Shown here one piece after another: positions 11,823 to 24,010 of a stretch of DNA of 64,000 bases (position 1 is its first letter; the number at the start of each line of letters is the position of its first letter). Position numbers and translations under genes: made by a program. The stretch is taken from the NCBI GenBank assembly GCA_013396635.1, contig WBMW01005106.1, positions 1,142,585 through 1,206,584 of the forward strand, given 5' to 3'. This DNA comes from Penelope pileata. Its lineage: Eukaryota; Chordata; Aves; Galliformes; Cracidae. The notes under the pieces were generated by a model. The model was not told the DNA's origin. It made no database searches and saw only the letters and a program-made list of their open reading frames with translations.

Positions 11823-12710
11823 ATTGTCCAGACACCTAGACCACAAGTCCATGCATTCTTTTGATGAATCCTTTCTGTATTGTGGAGTGTTTCATTTATA
11901 ATTATGAAATGACTTTCATTGTCCCTTATGGCATAACAATACATTAGAAAGAAGAAAAGAGGACATGAAGTTCTCTCAATATTCCCATAAAGGAATAACT
12001 TACTGAAGTAAAAAAATGTAGTTGAGGCTTTACTTAATGCTGTTCTTTAAAATTGACCCTGATCTCCAACATGAAGACATAAATGGGTGCTAAAAGCTAA
12101 GTAGATTATCATAGGGAAGTCCCCTTGAAAGTCACTTCAACAGCTAATCATATGTTAAGGTCAAATAATACCAGTTTCTCATGGGAAAGTAGAAGACATC
12201 CAGTCTGATTTTTCTATTGTGAAACAAATTTAGGAATATATCCAAATTCAAAGATTCTGCGAATGACCCCTGAGAAACACTCCTTCTCTGACACTTTTCC
12301 TGATTTTTAATTTATCTCCATATAGTTTGGCCAATATCTATCCCAAGGGCAACAGAGGTCTCACATAATTGCGAGAAATATGGTACAACATTTTCTTTTT
12401 GTTTTGCTCACAGAAAAGCTTGATTGTGGGAAAAGTATCTCCACTGCCCAAGAACAATTTTTACAATGTGGTTAAAGGGGAAAGGATCTGGAGATCTTGG
12501 ACACCAGGGCAAACAATCAGACTCTCATTTCTGCATTCCATCTCTAGTTCAGTCCAACTTCATTTCTACTAGAGAACTAAAGATCATCTGAGAAAACTTA
12601 TCTGTTGCTCTCCAGTGTAAAACAATCTAGGATTACTGTCCTGCAAATTTTAAGCAGCTTTGTGTGCAAAGTCCACTGTTGGGTGAAATTATATGGGCAT
12701 TCATTTCACC
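11823..12710. other. Non-coding stretch between two CR1 copies
   Basis: About 0.9 kb of AT-rich sequence with no gene or repeat recognised. The ORF at 12369-12572 shows no domain. Confidence 0.55.
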
Positions 12711-13143
12711 TGGGCTTGTTCAGCATGGAGAAGAGAAGGCTGTGGGGGGAATCATAGTGGCCTTCCGGTGTTTAAAAGGAGATTATAAACAGAAGGGGAA
12801 AAAACTTTTTAAAAGGGTAGACAGTGACAGGACAAGGGTGAATGGTTTTAAGCTGAAGGAGGGAAGGTTTAGATTAAACATCAGGGGCAAGTTCTTTACT
12901 GAGAGAGTGCTGAGGGGCTGGCACAGGCTGCCCAGAGAGGTTGTGGATGCCCTGACCCTGGACGTGTTCAAGGCCAGCTTGGATGGGGTCCTGGGCAACC
13001 TGGTGTAGTACCAGATCTGGAGGTTGATGGCCCTGCCTGTGGCAGGGTGGTTGGAACCTGATGATCCTTGGGATCCCTTCCAACCCGGGCCATTCTATGA
13101 TTCTATGATTCTATGATTCTATGATTCTATGATTCTATGATTC
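12711..13143 (+). mobile_element. CR1 LINE, young 5'-truncated copy
   Basis: Starts at TGGGCTTGTTCAGCATGGAG (12711-12730) and runs through the ORF2 C-terminus and the complete 3' UTR: GGCACAGGCTGCCCAGAGAG (12921-12940), TGGATGGGGTCCTGGGCAAC, GATGATCCTTGGGATCCCTT and CCAACCCGGGCCATTCTATG (13080-13099). The frame is open from 12664 to 13008 (about 99 codons lie inside the element), which indicates modest decay and a relatively recent insertion. The same subfamily is present in reverse at 58521-59172. The 3' end carries an expanded octamer array. Confidence 0.93.
13092..13143 (+). repeat. (ATTCTATG)n CR1 3' terminal octamer array
   Basis: Six full ATTCTATG units plus ATTC. CR1 elements end in a few such octamers, thought to be used in target-primed reverse transcription; six and a half copies is on the high side and suggests slippage. 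Confidence 0.95.
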
Positions 13144-14569
13144 ATTCCCGGTGGCTTAGCTGGCACAAATTGTTTTCCCTCTTCACTCACTTTTCTACAC
13201 TCTAAGCTAGAGTCAAGCCTCAGAGGAATCAAATTTCATAACAAGTAGCTGAACACTATAAAACGATGTGATTGTATCATGATACTGCTTGAAACCTATT
13301 TTTTCTTCTCGTGAATGAAAGCATTTTCCTTCCAGAGTGGAAAGGAACATATGAATGTCGGCAAGATGATGACTCACAGCTGTAAAACTGCTCATATGCA
13401 TAGCATTCACAAGGGTGATGGTCTGACTGCAGTCAGTACGTGCCTGTGGTCCTTGTAGATGTGTCCAGACCAGCCAAGACACCTTAAAACACTTCAGCCA
13501 TGACAGCCCAGAGATTAGCACATCCTACAAAACCCACTCAGGCAGCAGTGAAAGGATTTGGGTGGCCTCAGGGAAAGACGTCTATATTGCTTTCTGTATT
13601 GGGCTTACATAGACTGTCTCTCCAAACAGCACACTTCTGTATGCACTGTAGCCCTAACTCTGATTGACACAACTGTATTTTCTGAGTTTTTGTTAAAAGA
13701 TACATTTGATAAGCATTTTGATCCAGACAATACGCAAGCAAAAAGTGAATGAGAGAGCTTTTCAGAGCTATGAAGTGAGGTAGTTGGACATAGGGAGGAA
13801 GGGTATGGATAGGGGAAGAAGAGGGATGCAACTTCATCACTCTTAACAGAAAATGACAACATTTTTCACCTATTTTTCCAGATCAAGGAAGGAAATAGAC
13901 AGTTCTTACTTTATAAGAAGCTATTAAAATGACATATTTAATAAATAAAGTGACCTTAGAAATCTGGAACGGAAGAGTGTCATTCTCTGTCATTGCTGAG
14001 GTGGAGGAAGAAGCTGGAAAAGCCTGCCAGGGTTGATGACAATCAAACAAGCCATGCCAGCCAGCAAAATTGTTGCATAGAAACCACATTAAACAACACA
14101 GACTTTTCTGTCACACCATGAGCTGGTTGAGGCAATGATGTTTGCTTATTTATTTGTTTATTTATTCAATTTACAAGAGGCTCTGGTCAGCACACTCCCT
14201 AAGGGCACACATAATAAAAACAGTACATCAATTAAATAGCGATGTTTACAGCATTGACAGAGTGCCTAACGAAGGACTTTGAATTACTTCAGGCCTGTCC
14301 CTTTGGAGAATACTCAGCTTGTAACTCTCATGCATCTGGAAGGTTTGGAGGAGAAAAAGGCTGCATGAATACGTGGATGTACCTTGAAGCATGGTTTGAA
14401 GGACATCAGAGACTTCAGCTGTTGTCTTGTGCCTGTCAGGGAAGTGAATTCTCCAATTTTGAGCACTAAATGAGATAAACCTCAGATTTTGAAAGCTATT
14501 TATGTACCTACAATCTCAACCAGGCAGTAGTGGGTGTTCTTACTTGCCCTGTTTTTTAATTTTAATTCC
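13144..14569. other. Non-coding stretch without recognised gene
   Basis: About 1.4 kb with no repeat family recognised. Minus-strand ORFs at 13213-13521, 13568-13840 and 13605-13862 overlap one another and have no domain. A short TTTATTTATTTG-type stretch lies at 14145-14167. Confidence 0.5.
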
Positions 14570-14650
14570 AAGCTTGTTCAGCCTACAAGTGAAAATCCCA
14601 TGAGGTACCAGGCTGCATCTATCTAGCTTTAAAATCTGGGCCTTGGTAGA
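14570..14650. repeat. Ancient amniote repeat fragment
   Basis: Landmarks GAAAATCCCATGAGGTACC then CTGCATCTATCTAG and TTTAAAATCTGGGCC match the layout of the old repeat also seen at 5905-5985 and 35215-35297. Short and diverged; family not named. Confidence 0.4.
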
Positions 14651-15674
14651 CTACTACTACAGCAGTTTTACCAGCTCAGGAGAGAGGCAGCCATGGCTAT
14701 TAGTTGAAGTACACTTAGAGGTAAAAGTGTTATTTTTATTAAGGGTCTGCCATATAACAAAAGCATGCCCTGAGGGTAATAAAGAGTAAATTAAACAAAC
14801 ATCACATACCACTGTTAACATCAGCTCCCAGCCATGCATTGTGTCCCACACGTGTCCCATGCCCCTGTTTACTACCCGTTGTCTATTTTCTCCACGCTGT
14901 AAAGCCAATGCAGAGTTAGGTGACCAATGACCATGAAAGGATAAATGCCACTCTAAGAACAGCTGTGCTATCTCCTGATGACATTTTTTGTAGGGTGATG
15001 GTGGATCCAACTATGGTCTCCCATCTTCTCATCCTTCAGTTCCTGCAGTCTAAGAAGGAGATTTGTCCGTGCACAAGAAAAGCTTTATTTTTCTTCTCAA
15101 ATTCCAACTCCTTACCAACAGCTCCACAGGCATCCATGGGAAGCCCTCAGGGAAGGGTCCTGTCCAGATGCATAAAAAGAAAGCAGAGAGACAAAATCTT
15201 GACTCTAGACTTTTCTCCTTAGATATCTTTAGATGCAAAAGGCAGTATTATCCTAATGGCTTAGTGATTTGGGGTACCTCTTTTTTTTTTTTTTTTTGAT
15301 TTCCAACTTGAAATACCCCAGGGCTTGGCTTTTAAAAACAGCCGTACTCTTGGCTAGAAACAGAGAAATGGGTGTTCTGTGCTGTCAAAGTCCATCAGAC
15401 CTATGGATGTTCTGCTCCTACAAAATCAGACTGAAAGCCTTCCAGTTCATACACCCTAAAATCATGGGCTGTTTCTGCACGAGATTAGCCCTGCTCAGTT
15501 TTCATACCTGTAAATCTGGAGTGATGATGTTTAATTGCCTAGCTCAAAAGGTTTTACATAGATCAATTAGCTAATGCCTGTAAAATGCTCTGCACGTATC
15601 GGGTGCAACCACTGGCGTAGCACTGCCCTTCCTTGCCATGCTCAGTAGGAGCACTGTTGCTTTAAAAAGGGAGC
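14651..15674. other. Non-coding stretch without recognised gene
   Basis: No gene or repeat family recognised beyond a T17 tract at 15281-15297. ORFs at 14657-15010 (minus) and 14920-15222 (plus) overlap on opposite strands without domain support. Confidence 0.5.
15281..15297 (+). repeat. T17 homopolymer
   Basis: Seventeen uninterrupted T residues; no flanking retroposon recognised. Confidence 0.95.
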
Positions 15675-15842
15675 ATGTCCAAGCTCTCCTCCTCCACTGG
15701 ATCTAAGATGGATGCTCCTGCTGCAGCACAGCCTGTGAGCAGACTTTGCCCAGCCTGCTTTTTTTGTTTTTCCTGGAAGCTTGATCCAGACAAATCAGCT
15801 GCAGTGCAGACTGAGCAGAAGCAGGAGGGCAGCTCTCCCCAG
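15675..15842 (+). other. Possible first coding exon (unverified)
   Basis: An ATG-started frame of exactly 56 codons ends at CCCCAG followed by GTAAGC (15843-15848), a strong match to a vertebrate splice donor, leaving phase 0. The local sequence is more GC-rich than its surroundings. The predicted peptide is low in stop-prone composition: a Ser-rich start, an Ala-Pro stretch (residues 13-20), a cysteine/aromatic cluster L-C-P-A-C-F-F-C-F-S-W (residues 24-34) that could be palmitoylated, then a charged K-L-D-P-D-K..E-Q-K-Q-E-G tail. A CTTTAAAAAGG sequence lies just upstream (15659-15669). I do not recognise the protein and see no partner exon, CpG island or acceptor. A chance ORF remains more likely than not. 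Confidence 0.15.
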
Positions 15843-15848
15843 GTAAGC

Positions 15849-18735
15849 TACCACAAAGCTGCTCACTCATGCACCTGGATGGGGCAGCACCAAGGATGCT
15901 ACGTTATGGTCCTCTCTGTTCGTGCCTCTAGCTGACTCACAACAGCTCTCAGCCAGGCAAGAGTAACCAGCCCCAAGCTTCTGCCCTCTTAAACATCTCT
16001 CCTGGCTGACTGGTGTTCATGTAGCTACATGGAGCACAGGGAGACTCCTGTTCCCCTACCCCAAGATGATCTTGTGCATGTTGCTTTGCATTAGCATCAC
16101 TTCCATGGAGGTACTTCTGAGTGACATGGGGGCATCCTGGTGATCCTGAGGACTTTCTGGTGCCTGGTGGCAGGCTTTTCACCACATGGCAAGGAGGTGG
16201 TCTTCAGCCACCAGATTAGTTCAGGAAGGTTCTGTGGTCTCTCGTGGGCCTACTACCACCAGGAGCACTTCAAGCTATGTTGGCTCCTTTCCCTCAGAAA
16301 TGCAGTGGTTTCCTACTAAGCTCCTCTTCTCCAAGGCATTAAAATGTCATCTTTAGAGTGGAACCAGGCTCTCCAACATCTCTCCAGAGTTTAGCATTAT
16401 TTCATATTTTTATTCCAATGGATACAGAGAGGAGATACTCCCTCTGTGTAACATTCATTTTAGGTGGTTCCTTTCCCCTGGGTGGTGGAGTGGTGGAGAT
16501 AGGAGATGTTCCTGACTGACACAGAGCTGGAGGCAATGTGCTTTTCCTCAGCAGCTTCAATTTATAGGAGTGCTTTGCCTTGGTCAATAGTAACAGGCAC
16601 TGCTAGTACTCCTACAACCCTGGGGATAGAAAATGCTTGTGCAATGCCAGCAGAGTAGAATATCCCTGTCTGGACTTTTAACACCATTTCAGAAATAAAA
16701 AAGTTCTGTAAAGGGCCAATGGTCAATCTAACTGTGAAGGAGCAAAAGAAGATGGTTGTAATCAGTTCTATGCACACTGCAGTGGAAGACTGAGAGAGGG
16801 CTGTGAGCTTCAGGGGAAGGCCTGTGCTGTGAGAGTGCCCAGCTGAGAAGCTTCTGTGAGTGAGGGGATTGATGAGATTCCTAGGCAACATGGGATTAAA
16901 CTCCCTGTCCCTCCATCTGGTTTCTTGTGACCATCGAGGCTTTACAGGTTTTCTTGTGAAATCATGATGATGGGCATCAGCTTGTGGAGGCAGAGAGGAG
17001 CTGTTTTCTGTGCCACAAGGTTAAAAACACAAAAGTGACACCCTCCCAGCTTTCACTGGGTTACCTTTACTTTTCCCGCTGCAAAAAAAAAAACCTCATG
17101 AGGTTTCAGAGTTTTGCTCAAAACCAGTACAAAACCAAGACAGAGAAGACATCTTACAGAGGCATTTTTCTCAAATGTCCCCTTGCTGTTATTAATGGCT
17201 CATCTGGTTAGCGTCTCTGCATGGCTTGGCGTCGAGGGCAGTACCTCTCCAAAAAGAAAAACGTGGGCATTGATGACTTTCCCTATTCACAATGGTGGTT
17301 TCCCAGATGTTGAATGGGTGTAGTTAACAGAGGTCGCTGCTATACTTTTATTGGAGTTTTGTTGGAAAACTTTCTGTGATGTATGGTCACGATCACATCT
17401 CCTTTTATTTGTTTTCTGCTCACATAGGGGTAAAAGAAATTTAGAGTTTAGGTTTACCTTTTATTATTATTACTATTTTTGATTTTGTTCTGTGAGTTCT
17501 TTTGACAGAATAAGAATGTTGTAACTAAATGCTAAAAACTGTGGTACTTCCTGGAAATGAACATAGGATTTCCTATTCAGGAAAATCTGCGGGATATCAG
17601 TGACAAAATTTCTGACTGCTGGAAATTGCTGGAAAACATGCACTTTGAATGGGAGCTGGGAAAATGGATACTTCTATCCATAGAAAAATCATTAATAAGT
17701 CAAATGTTTCATTAATCAGGACTTCTTTCTAATCAGGGAGAATTTCTGAGCAAACTGTGCACAGAGGAAACAAAATTTGTACTCCTGCTTCTAGTACACA
17801 TGGTGACGGCCCAGGTTCATCTCTGACGTGAAACCTGTGTCTAATTAAAATGCAGTTAAATTACCCACACCCTTTGTAAGGGTGAGCCAAATGTCAGAAT
17901 TTACATTAAATAGGATTTAGTTTCAGGTCAAGTCCATTTACTTATTTTTCCTGCCTGCCTGAAATTATCACTTTGTTTGATAAAAGTAATGTTGTGAAAA
18001 ACTCATTTCTCCAAAGTGCCCCAAAGCCCGACCTTCTCTGTTTCTTGCGAATTGCAATGCATCATCAGTTTTATTTTTACTTCTGCTTTCATCAAGTATT
18101 TTTCCTTTAGGCTTATAATTTCTCTCTAAATAGTAGTACCATATGACACAAGAAATGAAGGCTGGTTTCCGGTGGCTCTTCTCTAGAGATGCCAGCAGCA
18201 GCCTGAACTGCTCAGTGCTAGAGGTGGCAGAATGTGCACTTTTATTCCATTAAAAGCAAATTATGGGATTTGTGTGTGAGAAACAAAGCCCTTCTGAAAC
18301 TCTTTCAGGAAATGGTCAAGGTAATAATAATGATTTTTTTAATTGTTTACTTTTGGTTTTGATTTTTTGGGTTCTTCTGTCTCAAAACTTTTATTTACGT
18401 GGATCACAACAGCGTTTCGGACGTGACACTTAAAAGAGATAGATTTCTTATTTTTCTTCAGTCAGTTATAGTCCCCATTAGTTCATGCCTATATGGGCCA
18501 TCTATGAACACTGACACTGAATTCTGTATGATCCAGTCAGTGAAACCTAAGCGGTGTACGCAACTTCACTGTAACCAGACACATTTCTTGAAAGTGAACT
18601 TCCCCTTTGAAACTTTTTGGGTTTGTAATGCTCTGCACTCCAGTGAGTCCAAATCCCAGGAAGAAATGCTTCCAAGTAAATTTCATTAAGGCCCATATCC
18701 TGAGCTGAGCCCCCTGGAATTTTCCAGAAGTGTGG
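15849..18735. other. Non-coding stretch without recognised gene
   Basis: About 2.9 kb. The first 1.2 kb is locally more GC-rich than the rest of the window but has no CpG island. The minus-strand ORF at 16562-16891 (109 codons) has no recognisable domain. No repeat family seen. Confidence 0.5.
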
Positions 18736-19445
18736 CACAATTAGTATTCAATATAAATAAATGGCCTGAAAGCAATAGGATGAAACACTAGTATGAAGTG
18801 TGAAGTGATGCACGTAAGAGGGGATATCCAGTTGCACAAGTACCAAATGGATATTGATTAGCCAATAGGCAGAAGAGGATGGGGTGGGATAGAAATGAAT
18901 TTCAAAGAGTCTCATTGAAAAAAAACAAGGTAAAGCTAATTTAAAAAAAAAAAAGAGGTATATTCAGAGAATTACTGGTGGTGAGAGATGGAAGGAATTA
19001 TTTTGCTGGGCAATGTCATGGTTTGGATGCACATTTGGGAGGGATGGCGAGACTTCAGAGGAAACAACCAAAGAAATGGGTTTTATAAGCTGTGGTGAAG
19101 GTTGAAAGAATTAAGTAGAACAAGTTGAGATAAACGATGCCCATCTTCAAATATATGGTAGTTCAGAAATTCTACTAGGCTACAACTTTTTGTAATGGAT
19201 AAGAGGCAAGTTAGAGAAGATACAGCACTGTTTTACAAAATCTTGATTGACACTGAGAAGATGGAACAGGAACTCTGTGTTTCTTCCAGTGTAACATTTT
19301 GGGACAGCTGATAAAGATACCAGGAACTAGATTCAAAATAATCAAAAATAAATTGCCATAGAATAAGTGAAAAACCTGAGGAACTTCTCACCAAAGGATA
19401 TTGTAGAAGTAGAAATTCATATGGGAAATTTCTGGAAAACTACTA
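18736..19445 (+). mobile_element. Ancient CR1/L3-like LINE, degenerate
   Basis: Collinear, heavily diverged matches to the ORF2 C-terminal part of an old CR1-clade element: TGTGAAGTGATGCACGTAAG (18799-18818), a GGTTGAAAGAATTAAG..CATCTTCAAATAT block (about 19098-19156), and AACTTCTCACCAAAGGATAT then TGTAGAAGT (about 19382-19410), which corresponds to the N-x-L-P-x-D-V-V-E segment. No open frame survives. Its age would be much greater than the CR1s at 12.7 or 58.5 kb. Confidence 0.5.
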
Positions 19446-22400
19446 CTAAGCATTTTATCCCCTGCATGGGGTAGTCCGACATGCACACAGCAGAAAGGAC
19501 ACGGCTGCAGAGCTGGTGACCATGTGCAGGACTGTGGCAAGGCTTTTACCTCTGTTTAATGCATACAGTACATACATATACAGTACCATGACTTCAACTT
19601 GTATTGACAGAACTGAGCTAGCTAGTTTAGTCCTAGTAACAGTGTAGTCATCGTAATATGAAATTCAGTGTAGGCTGACCCCTCTTCTGCCCCAGAATCC
19701 TGGGTAAATATCAGACCCGCTCGCTGGTGAGCTCAGCATGTTGTAGCTAAGCTGATCCTTTAAAGCTCATTTGGGTATTTCTATATTACAATAAAATCAC
19801 TTGAAGAAATCGGTGGGTCTACATAATAACATTAAGGTGGGATACATGTATTCTGAATGAGCTGTGTGTGGGTTTCCACTCTGTGTCAATAGGACCAGGT
19901 CTTTATTTCTGTTAGTCACAGGAAATCTTAAAAATTATAACACAAGTTGTAAATAGAAATCTTCAGAAAAGCAGAACTGTTTGGTAGCTATTGAGGACTG
20001 GCAATAATATCCTTGTTTTCTCCTTCAAGTTGATATTTAATCCAAGTATTTTTTCACTCTAATTTTTCTCTTACATTTACACGTGGCTAAAGAAATTAAT
20101 TAAAAATCATATACAGCGGTAGTTTTGTAAATGATTTAACAGATAAAAAAATAGTTTTTGGAAAGATCTCCATTTCTATCTCTTTGACTAAATTAGTTTT
20201 TTGTATTATTTCTTGTAAAACAGCTTTAGATGTATTTAACATTCCAGATAAAACAACTAATGTTATACGTTACATCCTGGACATCTTCAGACAATTTTCC
20301 ACTGGTTAAAAATGTAAAACTATGCTGGTAATGTGACACTTTAAAATGCATAAACACTGACGAGCATGAGTAATTTTTGTGAGAGTATTCCCATTAACTT
20401 AAAAATCATTGTTTATACGACTGTGTACTTGGAGATATGGGTATTTAACTGGAAGGCATTATCTCCATCTTCAGGTGGAGAGATTGAGTCATATAAAGCT
20501 TTCCAAGTTGTCTATTGCATCTGAATTCTTAATGCATAAGTGTTTTTCAGAGCATCCTGACTGTCCTCTGCCTATCTGCCTCCATGCTTGGATCTCAAAG
20601 TTCTCCAGGAGAACTTTCTATCTCTATGGGTTGAATATTCCCTTATTAGTTATAGGTAATGAAGACAACTCTCCTCCAGTAGGCTTTGCAGTAGAGAAAG
20701 GGCAGGAGTGGAGTTAGCTCTGTATACATTGATTTTGGAGAGATAAACCAGCTGACATGAAGCACCACATGTGACGCAGCAGCAGTGCTGGTGATGGTGG
20801 AAGAGGTGGGTCTCAGCAACAGCAATTGCATTGCACTGAAGTAGCAAACCTGTCTCTACACGCCTCTTCCCAGGGCTCTCCAACCCAGTGGCCTTATTGA
20901 TCTCCTTGCTGCAAAAGAAATCCAGAGTCCTTGAGCCTCTGGACATATAAAACTAATCCCTATGTTCCTCTTTCTTGTACTGAGGGTAAAAATTCAGTCT
21001 CATGTTGATTCAAACACAGTTTTGCATGAGCTACAGATCTTTCAACAATTTTAGCTGTTTTTGAGGTGACATTCAGTATCTGTATGATATTTCTTGGGTG
21101 AGTTTCAGTGCTAGTTGTTCCAAAGGTGAATGGATTTTCAGGCAAACTGAGTTTGGGCTTCTGAGACTCATAAGCAGATAAATATCAGCAAAATAGATAA
21201 CAATTATCTTCATCCTCCAAAATGACTGCCTCACATAAAACATAGGCATGGTTAAGTTCCTTGAAATGACCTGAGTGCCTGCAAATGACAGGACATCTGT
21301 GAAAGTTTTGGTTTAAACTAGAGAAGATTTGGAACTGCTTTGTTCTTAAGGAACAGGGTTGTGTGCAGTCATTTCGATTTTTGATGGGGGATCTTTCAAG
21401 TTTGTTTTATATTTATATTCTCTGATATCTTTTGTTTGTGCTGCCTGTGTTGTAACAAGACTTTTCATTTTTTCTTTCATCTAATATGATTCTTTGAGAA
21501 GACAACTTCTCTTTAATCACTGTCAGAGGCAGATTTAGCTTTCAGGAGTCTTGATTAGCATACAGAGAATTCAGAGAAGAACAAAGAAGGTGATTTTGAA
21601 TTTTAACAGAAGATTAGAAGAAAATATTAATGCATATAGCTTGGCCAAGAGCCTATCAATCATATTGATCCTTTGCTATCTAATGGGTGTGGTGAGTGTT
21701 AACAGGAAATTTTTTATGGTAGAGCAGAGGAATGAAAAGTTAAGTAGTGAAAATACATAAAGGAAAATAAGAAAAAAATCTATAATATGATACTGAAACT
21801 TAAGCTATTTCCTCAATTGAAGAAACAGAAAATTAAAAAGAAAAGAACAGAAACACACGTACACTAAAATGTCCTAATGTAGTCAAGGCTAACTATCTAG
21901 GAATTCTTTGTGACTCTCCAGGTCTTAATACTTATTTTAACCAGTATCAGTCGTCTTTGATCTCATGTGATATATTGGAGCTCAGAAGTGCTATTTAAGC
22001 TAACTCTGATGCAGGTGGAGGTATGTATACAACGGGTGGTGAAGTACCTTCAAACATGACCATAATACTTCCAGAAAAACAGCTCTGTCATTGTAGGTTT
22101 ATTCATTTTGCATGAAGTGGTGCACTGTAAAAGGCAGATGTCATTGAAGAACCTGGAAATGTTGGGTGAAGGCAGTTGTCAGAGAGACTGGTAAAGGAGA
22201 AGTGTTACCAGCTGAATAGGCTAATGGGGCAGCAGGGAGGGAGAACTTTTCAAAGACTAAACTCAGACAATAGCAGGTGACTTGTTCACTTTACTCAAAG
22301 CTCCTGACAATTACTTGACCCCACAATTTGTTGGGAGTCTCCCCTTTCACTAACAAAAAGAGGTGTGATTCATTGTGGCAGCACAATGGTTGAAAGCAAG

Positions 22401-22500
22401 TGGTCTGGATCAACACACTCAAGTTCCAACTAAGCTGGCAGGCTCACAAAATGCAGTGGATCTATGGGCTCTCTTTTGTCATATGACAACACCCACAATG
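19446..22500. other. Non-coding stretch, possible tiny LINE relics
   Basis: About 3 kb without a gene. A short segment near 21555-21640 (AGAGAATTCAGAGAAGAACA) loosely resembles the Q-R-R-A region of old CR1-clade elements but is too short to call. The ORF at 20409-20717 (102 codons) has no domain. Confidence 0.45.
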
Positions 22501-22640
22501 ATGGGGCCCTGGGCAACCTGATCTAGTGTTTGATCTAGTGATTGGCAACAGTGCTCATGGCAGGGTGATCTTTGAAGACGATCTTCAAAGTCCCTTCCAA
22601 CCCAAGCGATTCTATGATTCTATAATTCCATGATTCTATG
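22501..22640 (+). mobile_element. CR1 LINE, 140-base 3' end
   Basis: Severely 5'-truncated copy: ATGGGGCCCTGGGCAACCTG (22501-22520), then GGCAACAGTGCTCATGGCAG, then AGTCCCTTCCAACCCAAGCG and ATTCTATG-type terminal units to 22640. A local insertion around 22570-22590 makes a hairpin not found in the usual CR1 tail. Confidence 0.9.
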
Positions 22641-23639
22641 TATATTCCTCTGCAAATCTCATCAAGGAGAGAGAAAATATGGACACAGACTTTCCAAGAA
22701 ACCTTGCTCCTGCAGTGTGACTAGGGTTTAATATCTTTCCTGGCAATTAATAATTTTCTTCTGCATCTGTGATGAGTGCTATTGGTAGAAAAGTTGGGAA
22801 AGGGTCTCTGAGCAAATGCTTTCTTGTAGCAGTTTTCTATATGTGGTTGTCACATAATTGAAATAAATAGCTTGGCCAATTGTGACATGAGTTATTATTC
22901 CAATCTGTCATTTTAATGAATGAATTTCAGTGAATCTTCCTTTTCTGTTCTTTTCCCAAATGACTGTACATCAGGCAACTGTTTTCCACTTGAAAGCAAC
23001 AATTAGTTTGAGGAGATATATTTTGTGCCTCGTGCAATACTCAGGTGACTGGTGTTTGATGCATCCTAACACTTGAAATCGCAAGTGAAACCTGTTCTGC
23101 TTGAGAGTCTGCAATAGCATCATGTTGAAAATCAGAGACTGGGGAGGAGATGAGGAATTTTAATAAACAGATACATTCTCCCTTTTGAGAGAAGGAGCCA
23201 GATGAATGCAGTCAGATCCAAAAGATCCAAGAGGATAACTGGCTGGTTTTCCTTCTCTTCTTTGAGGTCTGAACTAGAAATTAAATGCAGGTGATTTTAA
23301 TCAGCCCCTATACACATTAATCGCAAATCACATTTGTGTGATTATGGGTCCAGTTTTAAACAAGGACATCATGTTTAAAACATCAAAAAGCACAGATGCA
23401 ATCTATTCTTGTATTAGAAATGCTAATGACTAGGACAGATCGAGAGTGTTACTGATCGCTTAAAGGTTTAAGACAGGTTGATATTAGAACTGCTAAAACA
23501 ATAAAATAGCTCAGTTTTCTGGCGTTTTGTAGTAGTGTCTACCAAAAGTATTGTCATGCCACCCCCATCCCAAATTAACGCTTGTAAGGCCAGTGATGCA
23601 GCGTGCTCATACCTTAAGGTAGCACTGTGATTCATGTTT
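22641..23639. other. Non-coding stretch without recognised gene
   Basis: About 1 kb of AT-rich sequence; no repeat family or exon recognised. Confidence 0.5.
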
Positions 23640-24010
23640 TAATGATAGTGGCTGCTGGCTGTAACTATGGAATGTATTGTCATGGAAACTACACTTTTCT
23701 ATATTTACACCAGCGCTGGTTATGCGAGAGACAGTACTTGAAAGAAAACCTGTAAAATATATAGCTTAATAACGAGACAGGCAAGCTAGGAATAAACAGA
23801 TCAAAGATCCAGCTATGTTACGGCTGCTGTTTGTCACCATAGTACGTTTCTAAACAGGCTCAGACGCTGTTACAGGCGATTACTGGCACAGCAAGTCGGA
23901 AAGAAGTGCTGCTGCGATGTCTCTTTGGACTAACAGGTCAGACAAACTTAGATTATTGATAGCTGATTGATTTGCATCTGCATAGTCAACTCCCATGGCA
24001 TAAGAAAGCA
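23640..24010. promoter_or_regulatory. Candidate conserved non-coding element
   Basis: Repeat-free block with about nine CpGs between 23700 and 23920, clearly more than flanking DNA, and clustered homeodomain/POU-like words including TGATTGATTTGCAT (about 23964-23977) with ATTTGCAT at 23970-23977. No ORF explains it. This texture is typical of developmental enhancers but cannot be proved without alignment; the call is inference. Confidence 0.25.
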
